Shown: positions 1 to 9,643 of the stretch, piece after piece
Position numbering within the stretch: the first letter of the stretch is position 1
Layout of the letters: each line of letters starts with the position of its first letter
Assembly: GCA_903813345.2 (NCBI GenBank)
Contig: CAIIXF020000008.1
Coordinates: 10,011,278 to 10,071,277, forward strand
Direction of reading: 5' to 3'
DNA: 60,000 nucleotides
From: Owenia fusiformis
Lineage: Eukaryota; Annelida; Polychaeta; Sabellida; Oweniidae
The notes under the pieces: model-generated
Database searches by the model: none
Seen by the model: only the letters and a program-made list of their open reading frames with translations
Told to the model about the DNA's origin: nothing
Made by a program: the position numbers and the translations under genes

Positions 1-1190
1 TTGTTCCTTTACTTCAATATGTTTCATATATTTTGAATATGTTTTGCACATTTTGGGTAATTCAAATATTGTTCAATAATTGTTATTGTTTTTTAAAAGA
101 TGGCCATTTTTCATGTTTTGCAAGTTTTTGTCTAAGAATTAGTTTTGTGCAGTGCAACAAATATTCAATAAAAAAATTATTACCAGATATGATATATTTC
201 ATCATCCAAATTGTGTATGTATATATGGTAACCAAAAAATCTATGTGTACATAACATCATTAATAGGGCTTAAGGAAAACAAAGCCCTGGGGGGGGGGTA
301 CGATGGGACCGAGCGAACCCCCCCCCCCCCCTTTGAGAAAAATTCTTTCAAAATCATGCAGTTTTTCATCATTGTACATAATGCTAAACGCAAAATAATT
401 AATTTAACAATAACCAACACCATTTTGGAAAATGTCCCTACCTTGTACATGTATTTGGAATTTTCAACAATTTCAACATATTTTGATTTTAAATTTTGCC
501 ATAATTTTAACCCCCTTTTTGAATTTCAAATCCAATCTCCCTTTTAATTAGCTTTAAAAGGGGTTGGGTTTATCTTACTATACTTGAGATACCTTAGTGG
601 CAGCAAGGAATGTAATAAATATATTGAATGCAAACATGGAGAAGATTTAAAGATGGTAATGTCCGATTTTAGAATAATTGCCAAAAACATTATAATAAAA
701 GAAAGAGAACTGTTTGAGTTTTTGAAAATAGGCATGACCAAGTCTTTCATGTACTTTGTAATGACCACTGGTGTTCCAGTATGAAAAAAGAGAATATTGT
801 GTCATGCTTTTACTCAGGAATTACAAGATGTTGTACTGAGTAACTTGACCATTGAACAGGCCATTGACCAAGTTAGTGATCCAAATCTTTTTTACAGTTG
901 AAAAAATCTCATGGTTCAAAAAAAGCTCATGGTGTTCTTGCTCTAGAGAATCAGTCATTTGATTTCATATTTTCTAATAAGCATATCCATGTCCTACATT
1001 GCTGTCACTTTCCATTGGGATAAAAGTATTGTTTAAAAAGGCTTCGTGAGCATTACAATAGTATTGATCAGCAAAAAGTCAATGTTATATCAGTAACTGT
1101 TGAGAGCTCTTCTCTTCTCACATTGAAATCTCTCGCGTGCAGCACCTCCATGTATTTCATAACACCAAAATGCACCACCAATAATTTTAT
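1..1190. other. Intergenic AT-rich stretch, no supported gene
   Basis: Low-complexity AT-rich DNA. A run of nine or more G at about 291 is followed by a run of about fourteen C at about 317, so the block can fold back. The sequence just after it (about 345-380) matches, in reverse complement, a block at about 8485-8520, which marks it as a dispersed repeat. A short open stretch at 584-784, and another at 816-898 preceded by an acceptor-like CAG, could be decayed coding sequence. I recognise neither. Confidence 0.5.
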
Positions 1191-2540
1191 CCACAAGACA
1201 AAACTGATGAGAGCAGCAGATGATAATGATGAGAGGTTGAGAGCAGCAAATAGCAAGGTTGAAAACATATTAAAACTATTATGAGAGCAGCAGACAAAAA
1301 TGAGAAGAAAATACAGCATACATCGTAACATCAGTACTAAAAGAAAGGGGGAAATAATGATAGAACCAAATAACAATGATGAGAGCAGCAGATAACCATG
1401 ATAAAAACAAGATAACAATGGTGAATCAGTAAATGATGGCAATGGAAGATAACAATGCTGATAAGAAAAGACAATGTATCCACAGATAACAATGATGAGA
1501 GCAGCAGACAAGAGCAGCAGACAACCATGATGAAATCAAGATAACAATGGTGAATCAGTAGATGATGACAATGGAAGATAACCATGCTAATAAGAGAAGA
1601 CAATGTATCCACAGATAACAATGATGAGAGCAGCAAATAACCATGATGAAAACAAGATAACAATGGTGAATCCGTAAATGATAGCAATGGAAGATAACCA
1701 TGCTAATAAAAGAAGACAATGTATCCACAGATAACAATGATGAGAGCAGCAAACAACATTTTTGAAAATAGAATACAACAAAGATGAAAAGAGCAGTTTA
1801 CAAATGGAAGACAATACATTAATGTGCAAATTGTCAAAACGCCAGCCATCGAATGCCGACTGCCAAACACCGTCCCGAAAAAGTTGGAGACTATTAACAA
1901 TATGTCACCACTTCTGATGTTGACATAAAAAACTAAGGAGAACACCAAATAACATTTATGAAATCTGTAGACAATAATGATGAAAGCAGAAGATAACACT
2001 TATGAAAATGAAATATAACAATGATGAGAACAGAAGTAGATGACAAAAGATAACAGTGATGATGAAAGCAGCAGACAATGAAGATGAAACAATATAACAA
2101 TGATCAGAGCAGCAGAAAGCAATGGTGAAAATAGAAGAGATCAATGTTGAGAGTAGTAGATAAAGATGATGATAATGGAAGATTAAACCGTGTTGATGAA
2201 TGTTGATGATAAGGATGAGAATGGAAAATAATAATGTTGAAGATATAAGATGATGAAAGCAGCAGACGATAGTAATAAAAACAAAGAAAACAATGATGAG
2301 AGCATTAAATAACAATGATGATAACAGAAGATAGCAGTGGTGAAATCAATATGCAATAATAATGACAATGGATGATGAAAGCAGAAGATAACAATGATGA
2401 AAATTGAAGATAATAATGATGAGAACAGCAAATAATAATGGAGGCCAATAATCCTGAAAGTAGAAGATAACAATCATGAAAACATAATATAACAATGATG
2501 AGAGCTGCATGCAAAGATGAGAACAGAATCGGTGTATGAA
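1190..2540. repeat. Degenerate minisatellite, GATAACAATGATGAGAGCAGCA type
   Basis: Short units built around GATAACAATGATGAGAGCAGCAG recur throughout. Between 1440 and 1740 they form a higher-order unit of about 115-130 bp: the phrase CAATGTATCCACAGATAACA occurs near 1472, 1602 and 1717. Open frames on the minus strand here are by-products of the repeat, rich in Ser, Leu, Phe and His. A copy of the dispersed hairpin element (about 1825-1928) interrupts the array. Confidence 0.85.
1825..1928 (+). mobile_element. Dispersed hairpin-end element, copy A
   Basis: It carries the family signature: a central GCC-rich stretch with AACACCG, then AAGTTGGAGACTATTAACAA, then ATGTCACCAC, ending in GACATAAA. 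The left end is eroded to ATTGTCAAAAC. It lies inside the ATGATGAGAGC minisatellite. It is the only copy outside the GANAB gene that I found in the window. Confidence 0.7.
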
Positions 2541-3617
2541 AATGGCCGACCATTATAGGTAGCCACAGAGCGGAGTTTGAAAATAGAATACTTTAGAGGA
2601 GCGAATGTGTCAAACCTCTCCCGGCAATTACTATATTTTGAGAGTTGAAGAATAATCGAAGTAAAACATTCAAATGCTTAATTTATTTCACATTTGAAAC
2701 TGCTCCGTCACAGCGGACAAAAAATTTAAACATTATTTTTTAATAAGAAAATTTAAAAGACCCAATACATCCAGATCTCATTAATACATTCAGAGTTACG
2801 TTGAAAACACATTTAAATATCAGTGTGACACTATATCGTGCAATTAAAAAGTAAAAAAGAAATGGTGCATTATTTGTTTTCAATAGCTTTTACTCCTAGC
2901 GTTATTGGACTTCAAACAGGACCGACGGTTACCCGCAAATGATACATCCATTGCATGGAGTGAGAAATCTTCGTTGGTATAACGAAACATATGAGTTAAA
3001 AAATAAATTGTTATGATTTCTTTTATCAAAAATAGCATGCTCCGAGCAGCGGACAAATCTTTCGATACCAACCCGTTATAATGTAGTCTTACCCAATATT
3101 ATCAAAGTGTAATAAGTAAAACTTTTTTATTTCAAAAAGAGGATTTGAAGGACTTTTTGTTCGAACTCTCACTATTATAGTTATACAAAGGAGTAGTTTT
3201 GTTCCAATGAGGTTCGGATAGATGTTTTGTTTCATTCAAACATGATACCTTAAACAAAAAAAGAAGTGTCTGATGTCTTGTCTAAATCAATATAGAGAAA
3301 AGTATATTTTCCAAATTAAACTGTTACCATTCAAAAGATGATCATTAGATTGACGATGTGTAAACATTTCAGTAGTTTTGATGACTTTAAGAGAAACATG
3401 TTTTCAATTCAGTTCGCCATATCGAAACCAATTTTTTTAGGAAAATTGGTTCATAAATCAAACGATAAATGAACTTACTGTATTCATGCATGAAATGGTA
3501 CAGAGAAAAATGCGTTCCAAAATTTTAGTTCTCATGGAAACCAATTGTATTTATTTCTTCATCCTCAGGTTAGACAATTAACATTGGTTTAATTTATTTT
3601 TGAAGTCTAGCATATTT
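2540..3617. other. Intergenic, contains a dispersed repeat
   Basis: No gene is supported. The stretch of about 3160-3380 (with GAGGTTCGGATAGATGTTTT and AAACTGTTACCATTCAAAAG) recurs in reverse orientation at about 18450-18640. The stretch of about 3425-3530 resembles 46895-46995. Both are therefore parts of dispersed repeats. Confidence 0.5.
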
Positions 3618-4155
3618 CACGCCCGGTGATCGTACAAAAATGATGGAGGGGGAGGGGGATTAGGCGATTTCTGCAAAAAAACTCAACAAATTTGGAAGAT
3701 TTATTTTTCCAAGAGAAAATTTACTACTGAATTGCCAAATGAATAGGCGCAGTGCATGGCAAAATATGTTAGGTCATCTTGTAATTTTTTGAACTGATAC
3801 CCTTCTAAGATATGAGATCTATTAAAAAAAGGCGCATCATCACCAACGTGCAAAAGTCAATGTTTTTGCTATAAATCGGGCAACAACGGTATGCATGACC
3901 TGTAGTAAATAGGTATAAGGGACGTTATTATCACAATACTAATGACATTGCTCACTTTTTAAAGTTAGTTTCCATGCGTTATACAAAAATAATCGAAATA
4001 AATTAATTTGGGATGGAGGGGGGGGGGGGAGTTGGCAATTGGCAGTTGTAAATTTTCTCTTGAAAAATAAATCTTCCAAATTTGTTGAGTTTCCTTGCAG
4101 AAATCGCCTGATCCCCCCCCCCCCCTCCATCATTTTTGTACGATCACCGGGCGTG
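3618..4155. repeat. Inverted-repeat (foldback) element with G/C tracts
   Basis: The left arm, about 3618-3738, begins CACGCCCGGTGATCGTAC. It matches the right arm, about 4032-4155, in reverse complement, ending GTACGATCACCGGGCGTG. Each arm is about 120 bp and the spacer is about 290 bp. Both arms carry GATGGAGGG-type G runs or their C-run complements. This is the shape of a non-autonomous foldback or MITE-like element. No target duplication could be defined. Confidence 0.85.
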
Positions 4156-5082
4156 TATTTAGAATTCTGATTTTTATTGCATGAAAAGATTATTCAACAA
4201 GGGGTCTAAAACATCTTCAAAAAGATAATGGTATTGAAAGTCTAGTTTTGAAGATATAAATTCTCGATGACCAAAATGATGCTGAAAACAATGGATAGCA
4301 TATGGGAAAACATGGGATATGAGGTTTTTAACTTGAACGCATTTCAATACGCATCCCCTTTTCAGAAATTGTTAATGTAGTTTACAAGAAACTTTTGATA
4401 TGTTAAAATTGAGAAAAACAAGATCCTCTTTTTAGAAAATAAGCCTGACGTTTTTTAAAAAGTGCCAAGGTTGGGCTCTAATCCATAATTTTTCAGAGAG
4501 TTGGATTGATAATTTACTATCATGGGGACTTCACATGAAAGAAAACACATTGTTTTAATTAAAACCATCATTGTATTTATGGCCAGAAAGTACTCATGGT
4601 TAAAGATATGACTGTCTAAAATCACTTGCCATACTGCACATGGACCTTTATGTTTCCAGTCCTAAATGTAGTTTTTTGCAGATTATTGGTTTGAATCTTT
4701 TGGGCTGTTGATTATGAATTTATCACAGATGATAGGCTCAAATCAAAGTTTGAGAAAATGTGTAAATGACCAACTATATCATGTGTAAAAGATCGACCAT
4801 ACTTGTAGCCTTATTAAATTATTTATATAATTCGATGCTGAATACATGTAAATCGTAGGCAGCGTTTTTTACCCATTTTGTTTTTAATATGTTAAATGGT
4901 TAAAAGGGCAAACACTAAGGTTCCTAGCTGACCTGCATATCGTTTCAATGGGAATCTACTCTATTTTTACTGAAATTAAAATATTCGTCATGTCAAACTG
5001 AGCACGATGTTATGTTATGTGCGTTCGTTCCCTGCCTGTGTCAGGATCTAAAGTGACTAACCATTTAACGGTCAAGCCAAGT
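4156..5082. other. Intergenic, nothing recognised
   Basis: AT-rich sequence without a supported ORF, RNA gene or clear repeat structure. Confidence 0.4.
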
Positions 5083-6186
5083 AGTACCCCGGACAGGTTG
5101 TATGATGCAGTCGTGTTTTTACTCTATATTTGTTATAGAACAACTATTATTATTGAAATTTTCAAAATTTATTCTAGAGACAATTTCCAACATGGAAAAT
5201 AAATATTTTATCAAAATTTCCAATTTTATGATTTTGACAGGCTTTTTTCAAAAACACTACACTGTCAATAAAATACAGGTTTTTGCATGAACAATTGAAC
5301 TTTTAACGTCATTTCAAATATTGTCTGGCTATTGAATTTCCGGCCGCCTAAAGTCTTTCCAGATATATCTGTTGCCATATTCATAATTATGGCTGATTAT
5401 TGTTATTCACTTGAGTCACATACAATATTATTACAGTGCATTAGGCCAATAAAAACTTGTTGCTCTGGGTCTCGTTTTGTGAAGCGTTCCCTAGATTGAG
5501 CCCAGAAAGAGGAGGTCAATCTTCTTGTCCATGGACATGAGTTCATCCCGGTCACTGTTCAATACTGTCCAAAATGAAATAAAACATTACGAATCTCCTA
5601 TTTGAAGTATTCTTGGCATTATAGATCCTTCAGAGATGTTAATACAGCTGTGTCAAATTTTATCATGAAATTGTGAGGGAGACCTGACATTTTAAAAGCA
5701 TGGAACAATTTACGTGCCACGGGCTTGATATGCTGAGTGACGGTGGTGGAAAAACCAAGAGGAGAAAAAGGTGCGTTTTCAGAGAAAACGTGACCCAGAG
5801 TGACAACTGTTTCATTGGCCTAATGCACTGTAATAATATTAGGCCTATTGAATATGACAAAAATGAATAACAATTATCAGCCATAATTAATATGGCATCA
5901 AATACACCTGGAAAGACTTTAGGCTGTCAAAAATTCAATAGCTAGACAATCTTTAAAATGACGTTAAAAGTTTAATTGTTCAAACAAAACCTGTATTTTA
6001 TTGACAGTGGAGTGTTTTTGAATGAAGCCTATCAAAATCATAAAATTAGGAATTTTGTTAAAATATCTTTTTTCCATGTTGGAAATTGTCTCTAGAATAA
6101 AATATGAAAATTTCAATAAGAATGGTTGTTCTATTGCAAATATAGAGTAAAAAAACGACTGCATCATACAACCTGTCCGGGGTACT
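5083..6186. repeat. Large foldback element, about 400-bp arms
   Basis: The left arm (about 5083-5490) opens AGTACCCCGGACAGGTTG. The right arm (about 5783-6186) closes with CAACCTGTCCGGGGTACT. The reverse-complement match runs for most of both arms, with small indels, around a unique centre of about 290 bp. The small ORFs here are the two arms read on opposite strands. It is probably a non-autonomous DNA transposon. No transposase remnant is visible. Confidence 0.9.
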
Positions 6187-6189
6187 AAC

Positions 6190-8330
6190 TTAGTCAACAT
6201 TCGATATTCGTATGTTCATCAATATTAACTAAGAATGGTGCCACAATTAAAGTAAAGCTCTGTTAAATTATTTTCAATAAACCTTTCAGCAAACGTGTAA
6301 ATGATTATTTTGATGTTCTGTTACATATTGGTGAAGCAATCGTGGGGATATGGCCTAAATTTCTGGATTTCTACTATGTCCCTGTATAACCCTACTTCAA
6401 AAGATGTATGTTATTTGTCATTTTTCATTATGAATCAACCATAAATGTATTTTTTCTTGTCTACATACAGAATGAACTTTCTGTTTTCAAATATTGAAAG
6501 ATGGTACTACATTTATTTTTTCATGATATGGAGCAAACAAATGCGTGTCAATTTATACTGTAATATCCCACATACTTATATTTCAAGGGTTGTTTTGAAG
6601 AATAATCAAGAAAATCCATGTTTTCAAATGAATTCATCCTTGTCAAAGAACGTTAATGAGGATATGTGGTTTGAAAAACTAACAACATGTTTTAAGTTCT
6701 TACAATTCTTGGTTGAAACAAATATTTCGAAAGTTGTGATTTCGAATGTAATATCCAACTCAATAAAGTTTGTTGATATTTGTGAGTTTTTTCTTTCGGA
6801 ATGCACATTGCTGGATCGCAGAACCTTGCCTTGTTCGTGATGCACGAAAAGTGTATTGTTAATACTTGACGTCGTTTGGATATTTGGATGCGATTGACGT
6901 TTTCGTTAATCTCCAACCACTGTCACTTCTAACTTAATTTTTGAAAGCCAAATATGATAGTCACGAATTGATATTTAAGTCACACGTTGATGCATACATC
7001 ACGTGTGTACATTAACGGTCGAATACATGCCGACTTATATTTTACATAAATATCCACAGTTAACTCAAATCATCAATTCTCAAAACGGTTTATCATATTA
7101 CCTGGTGAGTTTAATGTTACATTTTGATTTATAATTATGGTATCAGATTTGAGTATGATATTAGTCGAGGCTTAAACAAAGCAATAAAATTGCATGAAAC
7201 TCTTTGTGAAAATTCGAACGATTTTTCAAGAATCCTCATTCAAAGTGTTACCAAAGTGCTCCCCGGGAGTGGAAATTTCGTCTTGTGTAATCAAAATAAT
7301 AGCGGGTGGTTTGAATTTTTGTTTGAGTTAAGAGCTTACATCTATAAATTTAAAAACATATCGCCTCATTGAGAGGTACATGCAGTTTTTGGCGATCTAT
7401 CATTATAAAAGGCTAAATATTGTGCAAAAACAGGAGTTGATACGCTTACATTTGGAAATGAAATTTCCTACATAATTGCCGACGACGTATCAATTGAGAA
7501 ATGCAAAATGTTCAATTTTGTTTTTCAATTATAAAAAATCGCACCTGTAGAGAACAACGTTAACAAAATTATTTAAAACGGAGATATTTACTTATGTAAC
7601 ATTCATTAGCATGTGTCAGGGTGTAAATAAGAAGAATATGCATTTGATCCTATATCTTGTTCCCAAAGGAGTTTGTTAAGGAGCGGTATATCTTAACGTA
7701 CTTTTATCATCCCGAACTCAAACATTTCGAATACTTATTTTGAGAACGCTTTGTTAAGAATGGATTCGAGATGTACTCAAAATTAATACGTTAAAATGTG
7801 TATTATCATCTTAATAACTACCTCATAAATTATTTTGGAAATCAAAGATGTACGATTTTTGACTTTTTTATTTTCGAATGTTGACTTAGTTAACTGGCTT
7901 GACTGTTAAGCACACCATTGGAAAGCTATTTTTGTCATATTGAATGCAGTTGTTACCAGATTGACGTTTAACAGCTGCAAAATCAAACATTACGTATTAA
8001 TCTTTAAAAAGATGACGACGTGATTTTGAAGACCGACAATTGCCGTTAAGTTTGTTTTTTGTTATTTTCATACTAGTGTTACGTTTTTACATCATGATCC
8101 AAAGTGACTAACCCGAATGAAATTGTCTTATAACAACTGAGACATTACTTTAAAATATGACATTACAGACCACGACGATGTTACGTTTTTCATGTGCGTC
8201 TTTTTCATTGTACACATCTCATCCCGTGGAATTTAGATTGGATCTGTTAATCAAAGAAAGATGTTTTTCATTTGAAGAAAATACGCCATTTCAAGATAGA
8301 TGAAATAAATCAAACTAGCAAGGGGCCCTA
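6190..8330. other. Intergenic, no supported gene
   Basis: The longest open frame (6445-6840, plus strand, 131 codons) is rich in Phe, Ile, Asn and Ser. It has an overlapping open frame on the other strand and no recognisable motif. A second one at 7124-7372 is equally unsupported. The text near 7880-7910 and 8095-8115 resembles the outer flanks of the foldback at 5083, suggesting an older dispersed repeat. Confidence 0.4.
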
Positions 8331-8367
8331 GCATTCTCAGGCCCGTAACCAGGATTTACCGAGGGCC

Positions 8368-8393
8368 GAGACATATAATGTTTTATATGTCTC
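8368..8393. repeat. Short perfect hairpin
   Basis: GAGACATATA and TATATGTCTC form a 10-bp stem around a 6-base loop. A looser version of the same stem (CAGAGACATAT ... ATATGTCTCTG) occurs at 22698-22735, so the motif is dispersed. Confidence 0.6.
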
Positions 8394-8429
8394 TGCCGAG
8401 GGGAGCGGTAAATTACCAAGGGGGAAGCT

Positions 8430-8545
8430 TTTGCCAAGAGGGGGGGGGGGACTTGACAGTTTTGGCAAAAAATCATGCAGAATGGTGAAAAACTGCATGA
8501 TTTTGAAAGAATCTCTGGCCAGGGGGGGGGGGGGCTACGGCCTGA
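8430..8545. repeat. G-run repeat fragment with internal hairpin
   Basis: Two runs of ten or more G flank a near-palindrome around ATCATGCAG ... CTGCATGAT. The same sequence occurs inverted at about 345-380, and a relative is seen near 53130-53215. Confidence 0.6.
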
Positions 8546-8565
8546 TTCTTATTGGGGCTTCTGGA

Positions 8566-8849
8566 CACTGGCGGATACACCCCACCCCCCCCCCCTTTGT
8601 GGGCCCAGAAGAAATGTTAGGGTCCAAAAAATTTCGGGACTCAATAAATTTGCAGGGGCTGAAAAATGGGTCCTCTCGGGCATAATTTGGCCTTTAGAGG
8701 CCTTTCTTGAGCCATATTACCACAAATGGGGCCTCAAATTTTCAAAATTTGGGCCCAATTTTTGGTATCAGGGGCCCAAATTTTTTGTCTACCTCAAACT
8801 TTGCCCCCCCCCCTCCCCCACCCCTTGCTAACTTCTGGATCCGCCAGTG
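8566..8849. mobile_element. Small TIR transposon with 5-bp target duplication
   Basis: The left end reads CACTGGCGGATACAC (8566-8580). The right end is its near-exact reverse complement, CTGGATCCGCCAGTG (8835-8849). The pentamer CTGGA occurs directly outside both ends (8561-8565 and 8850-8854), fitting a 5-bp target site duplication. The interior is G/C-run rich and non-coding, so this is a non-autonomous (MITE-like) element. The superfamily is not established. Five-base duplications are known in some hAT lineages and other groups. Confidence 0.75.
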
Positions 8850-8856
8850 CTGGACC

Positions 8857-9185
8857 AGTGTGAAAGAAATTATGGTCCCCCAGGGATTATGGTCCCCCTT
8901 CTTCTCGGCCCCTACTGGCCCTGATTGTGTATAACATAATAAGGGAAGGTGATAAATCAATGAAGAGTAGGACCATAATTTGATAGGACCACCTTCCATT
9001 TTACACCCGGTGTAAAAGAAATTATGGTCCCCTAGGCCTTGGGATTATGGTCCCCTTTCCTTACGGCCCTGACTGTAATAAGGAAAGTAATTGTAATTAG
9101 GTCACCATAAGGGAAAGAGGTCATCATATAAATCAATGGAGAGTAGGACCATAAATTAATAGGACCTCCTACCCTTTTACATCGG
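8857..9185. repeat. Tandem duplication upstream of the IkB gene
   Basis: Two diverged copies, about 8857-9001 and about 9008-9185, each run from GTGTAAAAGAAATTATGGTCC through a second GGATTATGGTCCCC, a GGCCCTGA block and GAGTAGGACCATAA to a TTTTACA block. The second copy has extra sequence in the middle. The copies end about 100 bp before the kappaB site at 9287. Confidence 0.75.
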
Positions 9186-9286
9186 GCTTCTGCCTTCTGG
9201 ACTTGGATATACCATGTATACCTGAAATAAGATGAACGTATGAAGTCCTGACATGCGCAGTTACTCATGGTTGGGAATTTTTTAAA

Positions 9287-9297
9287 GGGGAATCCCC
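9287..9297. promoter_or_regulatory. Palindromic NF-kB (kappaB) site upstream of IkB
   Basis: GGGGAATCCCC is a full match to GGGRNNYYCC and lies inside a 17-bp palindrome (9284-9300) about 350 bp upstream of the IkB start codon. A half-match, GGGAATTTTT, sits at 9273. IkB genes are known NF-kB targets in vertebrates and insects, forming a negative feedback loop. The position fits that role, but binding is inferred. Confidence 0.7.
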
Positions 9298-9459
9298 TTT
9301 ATTGAAGAGAAAACGACGCCATTTTAGAACTGGTAATTTGGTGAAACAACTGTTAGGTATTCCTGATTTGAATTGAGTCGTTTAAATAGATACCATCAAT
9401 CGATACCGTACATAAGACACGAAAAGGCGAGAACATTACCATACACAAGGATATAATAG

Positions 9460-9638
9460 GTAAGAGTAAATGGATACACATACAGGCTAATACAGCCACA
9501 CTCTACACACACAACCAAGTTAGGCTTTGATTCATACTTCGATGGATCTTTTTGTTAGCCTAGATCTAGACTCTAGAAGAGAGTCTTACTCTTCGGCCTT
9601 TGGTTTTTAGTTGCATCAATTGTTACATTTTGTTTCAG
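9460..9638 (+). other. Probable 5' UTR intron of the IkB gene
   Basis: ATAATAG|GTAAGAG at 9453-9466 looks like a donor. TTTTGTTTCAG at 9628-9638 is a good acceptor six bases before the first ATG. Splicing them would remove 179 bp and leave a noncoding first exon ending at 9459, starting downstream of the kappaB site. This rests on splice motifs only. Confidence 0.45.
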
Positions 9639-9643
9639 TCAAC

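Noticed and set aside
584-898. Possible decayed coding fragments (584-784 and 816-898)
   Set aside because: Looks more protein-like than its surroundings and has an acceptor-like CAG at 815, but stops interrupt it and no family is recognised.
1068-2553. Several minus-strand frames rich in Leu, Ser, His and Phe resembling membrane proteins
   Set aside because: Translations of the ATGATGAGAGC minisatellite; composition follows the repeat.
6445-6840. 131-codon plus-strand open frame
   Set aside because: AT-rich composition, overlapping open frames on the other strand, no motif and no splice partner. Expected by chance in DNA of this base composition.
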